DNA of 64,000 bases from Rhynchosporium graminicola (Eukaryota; Ascomycota; Leotiomycetes; Helotiales; Ploettnerulaceae). Positions 10,709-23,700 of this stretch are shown here, in pieces. Positions within the stretch are counted from its first letter, which is position 1. Each line of letters begins with the position of its first letter. The translations under genes were made by a program, and so were the position numbers. The notes under the pieces are model-generated. The model saw nothing but the letters and a program-made list of their open reading frames with translations, was not told the DNA's origin and did not search any database. Location of the stretch: positions 248,001 to 312,000 of the forward strand of contig FJUW01000041.1 in the NCBI GenBank assembly GCA_900074885.1, given 5' to 3'.

Positions 10709-12481
10709 ATGACTGAAGTCATTACAGACCAGGTCCCCTCAGTCCTCCATGGGCCTTCAAACAAAGAGAAGAAATATGACAGGCAATTGAGGCTCTGGGC
10801 AGCCAGCGGGCAGCAAGCTCTTGAAGATGCACACCTGCTTCTGCTCAATTCGGGTGCAGGTACAGTTGGCGTTGAGACTCTGAAGAATCTCGTTCTCCCG
10901 GGTGAGCTTGCACATAATTCGACTTTATTCACTAGCTAAGTATTTTAAAGGTATTGGCAAGTTCACTATCGCGGATTCTGCCAGCGTGGAGGAATCTGAT
11001 CTCGGAGTAAATTTTTTCCTGGATGAGGAAAGCCTTGGAAAACCGAGGTCCGAAAGCTGTGTGAAGCTGCTTCTGGAGCTTAACCCAGATGTTGAAGGAG
11101 AATGGTTCAAGTCTAAAAAGGTGAAACTTCCAACCTTGAATATTATGGGCCAAAGGCTGATAGAGATATTAAGGGGGAGTCTCCGTTTGACATCCAACAA
11201 AGGTATACCATAATCCTCTACACACATCCAATCGAACCTCAAGCCCTCGAAGTTGCGCAGACGTATGCCTTGGAGCACAAAGTACCGTTGATAGCTATCC
11301 ATTCTGCCGGATTCTACTCCTACTTTCGAACATTTTTGCCCGGCAGCTTCCCTATCATCGATACCCACCCAGATACAACCGCTACTACAGACTTGAGGCT
11401 TCTCACGCCCTGGGAAGAGCTCTCGAACTTTGCGGCAGACTTGACAAACAATATTGACAAACAAAGTGCTCATGAGCACGGGCATATTCCATGGATTGCA
11501 TTGATATTACATTTCTTGACAAAATGGAAGGAGGCTCATGGATCACTTCCATCTAGCTACAAAGAGAAGACTGCTTTCAAACAGCTGGTATCGGATGCCA
11601 CTCGGACTGATAATCCTGGGGGAGGCGAAGAGAATTTCGAAGAGGCTGTTGCAGCGGTGCTGAAGACCGTTTCTGCTCCAACTTTGTCGAGTGCTGTTAG
11701 AGAAGTGTTCAATCATTCACCGAATGAAGTAAATAGCATGCAAGTTTTGCCCTTCTCGTCTAACATATTTTAGGTAGAGTCGAAATCAAGCTTTTGGATT
11801 ATAGCGGATGCCATTAAAAAGTTCCATCAGAAACACAGTCAATTACCGCTGCCAGGTTCCGTACCAGATATGAAGGCCCAGTCTACGATCTATGTCCGAT
11901 TACAGAACATCTACAAGAGCAAAGCTCGACAAGATGTTGCCGAGGTACTTGAGACTGTCCGAGCCCATCCAGGTGGCAAAGAGATTGATGTGGCCGAAGT
12001 TGAGAGCTTCTGCAAGAATGCTGCCTTCATTAAGCTCGTTCATGGAAGTGACCTCAAGAAGCCTATTAATCCCGAATTCGCTAGTGAGTAGCTGTTCCTT
12101 GAACTCGAGCCACGAGCTAACAACCAAGCAGCCAAGGAATTAAAGAGTGATGAAAATGCTGCCATGCACATGACGCCACTCTCTCTTCTGCCAATCTTTC
12201 TATCCCTGGAGGCAACGTCCCATACCTCAGCTTCGACTTCAGAGGACATAATAGCCACAGTTGACAAGGCTCTGCCTGGTGCATCATCTAATCCACGACT
12301 AGTCCAGATCACCGAAGAGGTAGCTCGTGCCAAAGGAGGCGAGGTGCACAACATCTCAGCGCTGACCGGCGGCATGGTAGCTCAGGAAGTGATCAAGATC
12401 ATCACGAAACAATACATCCCAATCGACAATCTCTGCATTTTCGATGGTATTACAAGCCGCGCCCAGGTTCTAAGAATATGA
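10709..12481 (+). CDS. ULA1: NEDD8-activating enzyme E1 regulatory subunit (APP-BP1/ULA1)
   Basis: This is the regulatory half of the heterodimeric E1 that adenylates NEDD8/Rub1; its partner Uba3 carries the catalytic Cys. Five exons (10709-10901, 10951-11120, 11174-11728, 11774-12083, 12132-12481) encode 525 residues, the usual family size. Introns are 45-53 nt. The N-terminus has the hallmark [19 protein letters not shown] followed by the pseudo-adenylation loop [21 protein letters not shown] interrupted by intron 1, then [20 protein letters not shown]. The C-terminus has [20 protein letters not shown], the conserved ThiF-fold end, then [14 protein letters not shown]. No catalytic Cys domain is expected or seen. 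Intron 4 has a tandem AAGCAG acceptor at 12126-12131, so Ala may be included or skipped. Frames close exactly across all junctions, so the call is firm. Confidence 0.92.
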
Positions 12482-15400
12482 CTGTTTCGAGCAATAACTT
12501 GAATCACGAAGGAACGATAATGAAAACGGAATAGAAGGCTGCATTTGAAGGCGTTGGTTGGATGTCATGGCACCAAGAATGAAGAGCGTCGCTTCGCATT
12601 GAATCACAAGTTCTAGGAGCAACGCGTTGCAAGGTACATGGAACTATGGTCACCTCAAGGACAAAAATGGCAGCAACTCCACGGAACCACAGAATATCTT
12701 TACTGAGAGCAGAAATCACATGGAAACCAGTTCCTCCGTCCCGCGCAATACCTGCAAACATGCATCACATATCTTCATCGACCAACAGGAGTCCAGAATT
12801 GCATATTGTTAGAAAGTCATGTTACTTGCAACTACTCTATCTTGCCGTTCTAGAATGGCGTGGAGAAGGAACAGAGCACCCATCTTTCCTGTTCTTTACA
12901 TCAACGGAATATGTATGGCCTCTTCATGTGGGTGTTGGTCCACGTGATCTAGACCTGCACCTGTTTTGTACCCCACCTTCTCGCGAAGTCTTTCCTCTCA
13001 TGTTTTCTTTCCAGCAACAATTACCATCGCTACTACTTCTGTTTTCTCTACATCTGGGCACCCAAAGTCCTCAATCATATCACCAACTTATTGCGATGCT
13101 TCATATCACCGACTGAGGATCTAGTAAAGGTGCACCAGCGAATTCCCGCCTCTCACGCAACTCTCGGCCCGTCTCCCAAATTGTTACTCCAAGTTCATCT
13201 CGCAACAACCTTTCTTAGTTCTTTTTCTTCGAGCCTAGCAACTCTTGATCTTCATCTCATATCTACGATAGGTACGAGTGTACTTTCGTTCATCTTCTCC
13301 CGCATCTATCCGGCTCAGCACACCACTTTGCTGGGAGGCGGGGTTGAGGAGTCAATTCCCGCTAAAGCCGCCTAAATGGTTTTTCCTTTCCCTTTCCCCG
13401 GATTTCGGCCGCCCAGGATAAAGTGAACCCAGTCTTCAATTGTTACAGAGCAAGGTGTAGTCATTCATATATGCACGCGCTTTGCGCAGGAAAGCGCAGC
13501 CCTTGCAGATAAATAGATTGAAACGTCGTCCAGTGACGCCAGGTTTCGCCAATACGTTCGCACTATGTCAAGGAGGCGGGGTCAGCCCCTGGCCCCCAAA
13601 GCCGAATCATATTCAAATACAACAATTCGATTTCATATTGGCTGCTTGAGAGCGGGACAGATATGATCCGGTGACGACCACTTTTCACAAGTGATGTGGT
13701 GGGTCCTGCAGCATCGAGCCCCTCTTCGCTTCAATTCTCTCTTCTGGTACAAGTGTAGATATGTTGCAGTTTGTGTGGCCTGAGCAAGTAGAGAAGAGCA
13801 AAGGCAAATGCGAGTTAAATATGCTGTGTACGGCTCTGAGAGCCGGTAGCGTCTGTCCTCATGCATGATTTGCTCATGGTCCTTACAGACGAGTATATTG
13901 TACGACCTTAAAACGGACTACGCGAGTACCAGGATAATAAATCCGACGACATCTTGCCCATGAAGAGGAAGACTTAATCTAAGCACTTGGCTTCAGCGTG
14001 TCGTCTGGGCCGCTGCGGACATTCGTCCGGTAACAAATTCCTGTTTCAGTTGGTGTAGAGCAGTAATCTCGAGTATCATATTACATAAGTACGATCTCGA
14101 GGGTGGGTTTTGTCTACTTACAGTACCTAGGCTTAGAGTACAGCCTAGCCATGAAGAGCCCCGCCCTGTAAAAAGAGCTTATCACTGGTACCGACGTAGC
14201 ATTCCTGATTCAAACGAGGCATGGCCCCCAGAAGGCCGACCTTATGCACGTCGTCTAACGTGTCGCCCAAGTGGTAGTACGGCAAGTACCGGTCTAGATT
14301 CTGCATCAAGCAAAGGATCGCTGTGTATGCTTATCAAATTTCAAAGCTTGAGCACTTGCATGTCTCTGGCTATCTGGACATGTGGCCAAGTCAGCCAACA
14401 GCTGCTTGTGCCTAGTTGAATTTTCTTCAGAAAGCTACAATATCCTTATCTTACCTAGCCACTCCCAAATACCTTCTTCCATGAAAATAGTTCAGACTAC
14501 TGCACCGGATCGCGTATCCAGCACGTCGTAATCGTATTCTATATTCACCTACCGGCCAGCTTGTCATTGCAGTGCCGGCCAGCACTTCAACCTTTCCTCT
14601 AAAAAAATTCTATCCAGGTAAATCAGTCAAGATTTTAGCTTTCATACACAAGAAAAACTATATACACTTTCGCATGCCACAATATCACACTCAAAAGTCC
14701 AGATCGAGAAACCCCACCACGCAATGAACAACTGTAGCCAATATAATATCTTGTCTCGGCGCAAAGGAAGTCGGCATTAAGTTTTTTTTAACTACTACCA
14801 AGCTTTGACCCTTAAGATACTCACCCAGTCATTTCGATATCAAAAAGCACGTATTGGAAACATAGGACTGGAGAATGAATCATGTCAACCTGAATATCTA
14901 TCTAGCTAGTTCAAACTTCACACAAGCTGCTGCCACAAGCTGCTGCACAATCCCAGCTCCGCCATTATCCTCGTATATCCGTTTCGATCTCCTTGCGTTC
15001 CACTTCGCGATTTTGTTTTTTCAGTAATTCTTCTTTGGGATGTCTCATGACCGATGTCAAGACATGACTCTCCACTTACTCAATTAACATTTCTTGAACC
15101 GGCACTTTCCGCTGCTTGGCCGCCGCACAGTCCAGGTGTTTGTTTACCGACACAGAAGGGCTGGACATACTTCGGTGAGATAGTTTATTTCATCTATTGT
15201 GACGCTAAAATGATTCTCTAAAGTTCGACACGATTCAATGAGCGACCGCCACTTGATGATTCCAGTGAGCCGTATGGTATTAGAGGATGCATATTCGATG
15301 GAAAATGATTAGGTTCGCGAGGTCAGAACGAATGGGAAAAGTGTTTTCGTATATTATTGACTTATTCTCATACTGGATTCCGATTATTTTCCCAACATGT

Positions 15401-17110
15401 ACTGTACTATATCGTACCTCATTTTCTTGCTGTAGCTCAGGAACTGCAGCACTAATGACATGCAAGTGAGTACAGGGAGTTCCATTCATGCCCCTCGCCC
15501 CATCTCATCACCTCTAATCGTCGGATTCGCCTCCTCCCCCAGACCCACCACCGCACAATCCCCCCCGACTGGTAATGGGGGTGGTTGGTTGTCGGTAGTG
15601 GGGGAAGAGCGTTAACGACTATTATAAGCCGTATCTCGTACTTTCGTACATAGATACGAAGCTAAATGCGGTCAGTATCTGTCCACATGCGGTAAAATAG
15701 CTGTCCCCCATTTCTGGCCTATACCCCTACTTAACCGCATGCATGCACATACTTACTCATGTACCCGGATATGTGGTGATTACCCCACAATTTCCACCAA
15801 AGCCTAATGATCCTTCCACTTCATCCCATCCCATGTCACCCCCACCACACCACACTTCTCCACCCCTCCCGAGTACCAAGACCCAAAATCAGGCTAAATC
15901 CATCCAAACCTGCTTCCTATTTTTCTCTAGGGCTGGCCGCTAGCCGCGGTCTCACTTTGATCTGACGATACGGAATATTGCTATCTTGATACCTCATCAT
16001 CGCGTCCAATTCCAGGTAATCAAGTTACACCCGTCGAAACCGCATAGCCCTAGTCGTCATACTGCTTTACGACAACCCAGTATCTCAATGTCCGGATCTA
16101 GTTGGTCCTAACAGCATAACCACTCATCCATATCCCTCTATTCTATGTCCATTCCTTACTCCCACGTGGTTGCTTTGGGCTAACATCCAACAGTCCGGTC
16201 TCAAATTTAAACTCTATAGAGTTATACCAAGCATTGATTCGGTCCGATAGACATAAGCCATCTACTTTATACGCAAGCAAAGATATCGGGCATGAAAAAT
16301 GTATCACAGAATCGCCTTCCTTTTATTACACCTTCCTTGTTCGATCACTGAAGTACTCAATAGATACGTATTTAGTCTACAGACTCGTGGCGGGAAAGTA
16401 ATCAACCATACCGTACCATACTGTGCTGGAAGACTTTACTGATCTGTTATAATATCGGGTTGCTGTGCTTCGAATCGGTGCGACGAATGTCTGACGATCC
16501 CTGTTCCTGGAGGGCGATTCTGCATGTCTCAACTCCCGAGAGTTTACTCAATCTGAGAGTAAATAGATGATCAACCTTGTGTGATCAAGTCAGTGCGTTC
16601 TGACGGTATTACTCTCTTTAGTCATTCCGTAAGAGCCTTAAAATCCTGATCGACCAGGATTGACACTTCACCGCTATAATGTACCTCCGTACTGAGCAGA
16701 TCATGGCTCCGGAATCTGAGATTGATATCAGAGTTCAACATTGTCTTCGATGATATGATACATAACTTCAATAAGAAATGTGAAATGCAGATACCGCATT
16801 GACTCAAGATACTTCAAGCTTGCAAATTAGCCTCGTTTTCTGGCTATTCACATCAGCAGGATAGAGCACGACTAGAAACTTAAGGTTGTGTACATATTTG
16901 CCAAGGCGAGAATCAAAAGAAGATTGAAGGTTTCGAAGCATAAGATGATAATTGCTCGGAGTAAGAGCTTCCAGCAATATACTCTTGACATACGTTATCC
17001 TCATGTCTTTGCACGTCATGATAGAAACTTTCCTATAGTATGAAGTTTTCCACGCTGAGCTACTAGCATCGAGCGTCTCATTCGGATTGGTACGGTATTG
17101 TGGATCTCAA
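12482..17110. other. Long gene-poor spacer
   Basis: I find no gene. The 3' end of ULA1 lies at the left. From about 12900 to 13400 the plus strand is rich in C and T, like a fungal 5' leader, and ends in a 16-codon ATG frame (13374-13424), but no following coding sequence is recognisable. The string GGAGGCGGGGT occurs twice (about 13335 and 13571), each followed by AAAGCCG 15-19 nt later. G-rich and C-rich short runs occur at 15530-15610 and 15830-15870. Confidence 0.4.
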
Positions 17111-17130
17111 CGTAGTGATTGAGTTAAGTT
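17111..17130 (+). repeat. Left copy of a 20-bp inverted repeat (putative element end)
   Basis: The sequence CGTAGTGATTGAGTTAAGTT matches the reverse complement of 24187-24206 at 17 of 20 positions, and the three differences are all transitions. Just inside it lies a perfect 16-bp palindrome (TTAAGTCTAGACTTAA, 17134-17149) and a CTCAA/GAGTT run. I saw no matching target-site duplication outside the two copies. Confidence 0.5.
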
Positions 17131-17133
17131 GGA

Positions 17134-17193
17134 TTAAGTCTAGACTTAACTCAACTCAACTCAACTATACTCTAAGTGACTCAGAGTATAAAC
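17134..17193. repeat. Palindrome plus GAGTT and CTCAGAGTAT subterminal repeats
   Basis: A perfect 16-bp palindrome (17134-17149) is followed by four CTCAA units and then by CTCTAAGTGACTCAGAGTAT (17170-17189). Closely similar strings recur in the same orientation at about 24113-24132, and CTCAGAGTA/GAGTTGAGTT units recur at 23580-23890 and 24120-24180. This links the two spacers as one repeat family. Confidence 0.55.
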
Positions 17194-17398
17194 AGACTGC
17201 TGGTTACTAAATGTATAAGTATCCAAAAAAGGGCTTTCATGTACGAATTGCTTCTTTAAGAGGAGGCAGGAAGCTAGATCGGAAGAATATATTAACCTCT
17301 ACTACACCAGAACTTGGAGATCAAGACCTCTGTTAAATCTGAACTAACCTAATCTAGTAGGTAAAGGTATTTCGTTTTTAAAGTAGTCTGAAGCATTC

Positions 17399-17513
17399 TC
17401 CTACTTGTCCTACTTTATACTACTTTACACTACTCTCTCTACTTTATATTGCTTTGTGCTACCTCATACTACTTTCTATTACTTCTTACTACTTTATGCT
17501 ACTTCAACTATCC
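17399..17513. repeat. Degenerate TACTTTATAC minisatellite
   Basis: About ten imperfect copies of a 10-12-nt unit of the form TACTTTATAC / TACTTTACAC / TACTTTCTAT lie head to tail. A few related reverse-complement units (TAGTAGCATAATAAG) appear near 23927-23941 in the right-hand repeat block. Confidence 0.65.
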
Positions 17514-18348
17514 TTATCTATAAAATTGACCACTTTAAACTACTTTAGACTATTGAATATACACTCTGAGTTTACTGTAAGTACGAAAACCCAGTACTCA
17601 GTTTGACTTTGAATTCAGCTTCCTCAAACCCAACTCAAGCCCACTCTGAGATACTCCGAGCACGCTCTGAGTATTTGAGGAGTTATACCGTCTGAACTCC
17701 CCAAGCTTGTTTGCCGCTAGTATTTTTAGTATTGGAATTCAGCCAGTCATGTAGGTGGCATGTTGATTCAAGGTTGTCTGTCAAGGTGTCGCTTAAACAA
17801 AAAGTAATTGTCCTAAAGAGATTAACACCTGGACATGAAGATCTAAAGATCGTGAAAGGTGGCCTAGAACTAGGCTTTTCCATGGAGAATTACAACAGCT
17901 TTCGATCATTTTCTGGCGAGAAGTTCTCCCGACCAAGAAGGGTTCTACGCTAAACTGCTAGCGACAAACTAATTTTAGAGATATTGTACGGTAGTCACTG
18001 CGCCGATGGATGTGACGCTCTTTTCTGTGTAGACATCCGATTCACTAGTTGAAAGAATAACGATCACGAAGTTGCGATATTTGAGTTCCGATATAATATA
18101 ATTTAAATTTAATACTAACTCTCGCAGTGCTGAAGGGTAGCAGCGATTCTAATGAACGAGGGGGTATACAGCAGTACCAAAATGTAAACAAACCAACTGC
18201 TAATCGCAATATAATCGTGGTATGTACTGAAAAGAAGGATGAGACTGGTTCTCAAAGATGCCGGTATCCACAACTCCGTCACCCTTTCCTTTCATCCGAA
18301 TATGTGCAGTTCCTCCCTATTTCCCCCATGTGATCGAAATAGACTAGA

Positions 18349-20786
18349 TCATTGGTGCATCATGTAGTTGCCATCATAACCAACGATGAAGCCATCATCA
18401 TAATCCGTCATTGGCATGCCATCATAAGGCATGTCCAGACCTTCTGGAAAGTTTTGCCATAACATGCCGTCAAGATCCCAGACCCCCTGCTCCATAACAA
18501 GCATGCCATCCTCTCCGATCATCTCGACCTGATGCATGTCGTTTGTATCCATCATGTGACCATTCATACCAGCGTGGGTGCTTCCATTCATAATAGCCAT
18601 CGGATTGCCACCATGAGATCCACTCACTACTCCATGGGGTCCTCCATTAACTCTGTTACCTATCATCCGATTGATGTTCAGCGTCATCCCGGGAACGTTG
18701 CCGTTAATCCCATTTTCCATAACCGGGCCCAATCGCGGGCTATTTACCCTCGTCAACGGCCTTTTACTAGCCTCATACATCTTGCTCACAACATCCCTGC
18801 TCCGTCTCGCAGCCAAAGACCAATCGGCAAGGCCGTCAAAAGCCTCCAGCACAACTTCGATCTGTGCCTGGCATTCTCGTACCTGCTGCGCATTCCAGGA
18901 CTCCCAGAATATCATCACTAGTGGGATCATGGATGCTTGATACAGGAACCAAACACCATTCCAGCCGAGCATCTGATTTGGCGTCCATTCGCGAGCGATA
19001 TCTTCGATGGTCTGCTTAGCTACCATGCGGCATTTGCCGATTGCTTCGATCTCGTCCTGGGTCGGGATGCCTTCGCTTCCACGATTCGCGAGGTTTAGGA
19101 GAACTGGTCTGTAGAGAACAATGCGGAGATTTTGATACCGCCATTTCATGATGCATCTTGCAGTGTAGATCGATTCCGGGCATGGCTCGGTGGAGCGGAG
19201 GATCCAGGGCAGATTGTCATGCCACTCTACAAGCTGCCTGTCGAGATTCGCCCGATCTTCGGGTCTCATGAGTGGCGTTTGTGCGAGGACGTCTTGTATC
19301 TGTGTGGCGATTCTGCAGAATTTGATGTTTTCAATCAATGGAATAATGCCTGTATGTTTCCCGATCACGTTCTGCAGGATATTAGTGGCTGCCTGGTAGG
19401 AGGTCCTCGATATTACTTACCGGATCATGGGTTACTTCTGGGGCACGAATAGTCATCCCAATTCCCCATCGTCCCATGGAAGGTCGCCCCAATGTAGTCG
19501 ATGCCCATGTGTCGAGACAGAAGAGACTCCACCATGTCCTCCTCCTTTGCTCGATCATCATAGTATCGACGGCTCCTTGCTCGGGAACACTCTCCCTATG
19601 AAGTCCCATCGCACAAGCTATTCTTGTAGCAGCACCTATGATAGCATTTGCCATATTTGGTCTGTTGATGTAGTGAAGATAGAGACCACCCATCAAAGCA
19701 AATGCTTGAAGAGTTTCAATGTGTCCGCTGCCGAAGGTGTCGATCCCCAAATGCTCTTTAGCCCGGGCGTAATAAGTGATATGTCCATGATCGTCCGACT
19801 TGTTCGCTACGATGCTGCCCATAGCAAACACCATATTCAAAAGTGCTAGCCATGGTGCATCATTTCTTCGACCACTTAGGTAATCCGCTCTAAAAGAGGG
19901 CTCGTCGAGCATAGGTGCAAGTATCTGAACTTTGTTGAAATATGCGTCAATCAATGTCTGGCCTTCTGAGGACCATAGGATCGCAGAAAGTGTCTTGATA
20001 GGTCCATTGGGCCGAGGCGTAGGACAATTGCTGGCGGCGCTCGATTGCTTGTTATTATTATTCGTGGGCGCAAGAAATGTTCGTAGAACTGGTGCGACCT
20101 TCAGCATAACCAGGAATGCGGCTTTGATGGATGTTGCACCAAGATATGAAGATTGCCGGTCCACCGACAGAGACAGCGCATTCACATCATCTGCCTCTAT
20201 TGGTATTGGGTCTCGGTTTCGCCGCTCCTCATCCCATTCCATATCCTGGCTTGGTATTTGCTCGAGGTGTGCGAGACTCCGGTCATCTTCAGGTGTTGTG
20301 AGAGGAGATTGAAATTCTTGCGAGATGGGTGAAGTGTGTGTGATAGAGCTCACGGAAGATCGTTGGGAAGGTGTGCTTTGCAATCCCGAGCGATCGAGCA
20401 GTGATACCAGCTCTTGCCGGGAGAGAGGCAGCAGTGACTGTGCATCACGAGTAGGATACAGTCGTTTGAGAATCGAGCGACATTCTTCTAACGATTGAGA
20501 TAGAGCGTCGAGAGTTCTGAGGTTCCTCGTTAGCAAGTTTTTACCCCACAACTTCCGGATTTTGAACGGACACTACAAAGGGTACGTACTTTCTTGAAGG
20601 AATGACTCTCTGGCGATGTTTGTCGTAATAACACGGCTTTGGAGATCTGCTCCCCAAACATTGACCGCAGGGTTGTCGTCCATCGCAGCGTATTTTCCTG
20701 CGCTTACACTCCGCGCAAGCGTGTGGAGTAGTTACTCTTTTAGAGACGCCGTTGGTTGCTGATTTAGGCGTCTCATGCTCAGACAT
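18349..20786 (-). CDS. Zn(II)2Cys6 transcription factor with fungal_trans domain
   Basis: A nuclear sequence-specific regulator. Three exons (20786-20590, 20516-19421, 19371-18349) encode 771 residues; introns are 73 and 49 nt and frames close exactly. The N-terminal cluster is C-X2-C-X6-C-X5-C-X2-C-X8-C (starting ACAECKRRKIRCDGRQPCGQ), about residues 24-50. A short linker and coiled region (TLDALSQSLEECRSILKRLY) follow. The fungal-specific middle homology domain lies at about residues 210-500, with GLHRE and the RRRTWWSLFCLDTW motif. The C-terminus is Met/Gly/Asn/Asp-rich and probably an activation region. The cluster resembles proteins annotated as Mut3-type C6 factors, but I cannot name its targets. 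No metabolic cluster adjoins it. It sits inside the interval bounded by the 17.1-kb and 24.2-kb inverted repeats. Confidence 0.9.
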
Positions 20787-23700
20787 TTGCCTCGGCGGGG
20801 GCGCAAGCCCAGCCTGAACTGCAAGGCGTTGAGTTAGTATTCTTCTTTTGGGATTTTCTCATCCTTCATTCCGCCCCTTCGGGTTTAAATCTCTGTACTT
20901 ACAAGTAGAGAACATCGCCGCTTGGGTAGCTTCAAATGAAGGAGGCATGTGAGTACCGTGTATACCCTACGACTAACTCAACAATTTACTCTCTCCGGTC
21001 TAATAACCAGATGTTTGATTCGGCTGAAGCTGCCTTTCTGAAAAACTGCAATGCGGCCCGGGTACAGTGGTTTTGGAAGCAGTATATAAGTACAGCAGAA
21101 GCAGATGCGATGTGATGCAGGTGAGATTGATGCAAATGGCGAGAAGTTCCTCGTCTGAATTCCTTGTCTCGTGGTAGTGAATGAGTTTGTGGAAATGGGC
21201 TTTATCAGACTGCAGCTGCACCAACGGCGCGAGACCTGGGGTATGAGCTGGTAAGCTCTGACTGAGCTCAAGGACCCTTGGAGATTCCGATTGTTCGATT
21301 CAAGTGTGCGGGAGAGACAGGATAATAAGTATCTCGCTGAGCGTGACTGGCTGGGCTGACAGCGGTACGGCAATCAAATTAACTGAGACTGGGCTTTGCT
21401 GGGAGCTGAGGACAAGGTATCGTAGCTGGCTGGAGGTGGAGCCTGATAGACTTTCGCTTAGAGCGGTTGAATACCAAGTGATGGGCGGGTGTATTTGGGT
21501 ATGCTCTTGTGCGGTGATGTACTGCAACGGCGTGGAACCGGACAGCACGAGACTCCTTGATCTTGATCTTGATCTTGATCCGACTGACTGACAGATATGT
21601 TGCAAACGAAGTGGGAGAATATATATGTACTTGTGCTGACGCTTGTGCAGACTGTAGAGTCAAAACTACATACAGTACGTAAGAACCTTCAATCGGGGAG
21701 GCGGAAGCATCTTATGGTTCGAGAGTGTAGCTCTTCATTCATATTACTTTTAAGACATCTCTCCTGGTGCCCAGACGGCGTAACATACATAACATAGGAC
21801 AGGACCTCCATAGCTATCATATCGCTATACCCCTCCATGTGTGGAGAATCCCAGAGCCCTTGATCATTCTGACAGGGACAAGGGAGTGAGGGTGAGAGTG
21901 GGTGTGGGTTGGGCATGTATTGAAGTCTCTTTTAGTGTCAACGATCTCTGCCTCTAGCTGACTTGACTGTCCCTGACTGTCCCTGACTGATCGGTGTTAT
22001 GCGCCGACCAAGCCGCTGCCCGTGGTTTACTCCCCGGGGAAGCGAGCACGGCGTAGATGTTCGACTGACGAGCTAACCGCAAAGGGTAATGGTAAAGTAA
22101 TGAAGCCTACACAGGTACGAAAGGTACCGACTTGGGTGACAAGATCAAGGACCGAAAGCTAATCAGGAAAGCGGTTCGAGCGTAAGTAGACATATTGAGT
22201 TGCAGCTGCAGATTTTTGCTACCAAGGGAGTTTCCGAGATGTACTCCAGGAGTTCGTCCAGGCGCCTTCCTACTCGGGCACTGGATCTCAACTCTAAAAT
22301 CGAATCTCAACGCTGAAGTTGGGTTATTACCATCCCTGCTAAGGACATTCTGTATAATAATGGTCGGAGTTCTAACCCGGCGTTGCCTTTCAAAGCTCGG
22401 TGGCCCGGCCGGCTCTTTTCATTTCGTCCCCTTCCCCATTTGATCGCTGAATGAAGCCCTTGGTTGCTCTGGATCGAGTCAGATCCGCTTGCACTCTTCT
22501 CTTCCATGATGTGCTGCGATAATGCAAGCATGAAGGCTCCATAACGAAGTACAAAAAAGCCCAGGGCACGACCAGGCGGGAAGATTCGCAATCCTATACC
22601 TTGTCACGAAGTATTCCGACGATAGCAGGGGGTCTGCATGCTACTACCCCTGCTCAGGAAATGATTGCTGCAGAAGAGCTTCGCTTACCTCACGTTTACT
22701 TAGTAGAACTGCCAGGTAGGCCGTGCCAAGTCAATTATCAACGCCATGGCCATATCAAAGTCTAATATATTAACCTTCATGATAATTAAGCTCCTTAATG
22801 ACCCGAGCATTCAGACCTGTCCAGCCAGGATAACAGACCAGCATACGACTGTGCTTTCATGTTGCCGTACGAGTAGCCTAGAAAACTTTGTCAGTCATGT
22901 CTTGCAGGAGCTACAGGCATGAGGAATAGATGGCTGATTTTGACAAGCGAGAACGCCAAATTTCAATCTGAATAATATTTTATTCCTCGACGTGAAGAGA
23001 GAAATAATCTTATGAGATTTCCGCGAGATGCTAAGAAAAAGTCAGAGATTTTTCCTCAAGTACTCTTGTTCTTTTAAAGACATCCGATTACGAGAAGAAC
23101 GATTATTACGATTTCGTTGAGAGACATGCTATAGGTCAAAATCGGCCATATAATCCGCCGATGAAGAGTGAGGTGCTACCTCATACCACGGTACGGCTCA
23201 CGCTCGATCATAAAAACTCGACAAGCTACTACAACGATATCGGCTTCGCTCAGCGTCCCATCCACTTATGCCCTGTCCAAGCTCCACTGGCCGGCTTGCG
23301 GTACTTACCGTGATGGATCGAAGCTGCTCTAGCATGCCGTTCTAAATTCTGTGGTACCATATTAATTCAGGTAAGATGCTTCGTGCTAGCGATTTAGCGT
23401 CGTTTTCCAACCATTCTTAGTAGCTACCTAAGATAGCAACTTGGGCCTTGAGATTGCATACCAAGGCGAGTACGAAAAAAAATAGATATCATCTCGAAGC
23501 ACATAACCATAATATATGAAAGTAAAGGCTCACAGTAGATTGAAAACTTTTCAAAAGTATAGGACTCACATGGTGATTATAACTCAAATACTCAGAGTAT
23601 AGAGGTACAGCAATCGAGTCTTGTCCCTAAACAGGCAGGGAATTAGGTGACTTTACTATAGATGGCAGTAGCTAGGTTCTAAACACAAGGCAGAGATTAC

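Noticed and set aside
12646..13116. 156-codon plus-strand frame downstream of ULA1
   Set aside because: Composition is dominated by Ser, Leu, Pro and His from pyrimidine-rich DNA, with no domain, splice support or recognisable family.
13374..13424. Short ATG frame MVFPFPFPGFRPPRIK after a CT-rich leader, possibly the first exon of a lost gene
   Set aside because: Sixteen codons with no good donor and no downstream exon that I can join.
21556..21580. CTTGAT tandem repeat upstream of the regulator
   Set aside because: Four units of a simple repeat; no reason to see it as an operator.
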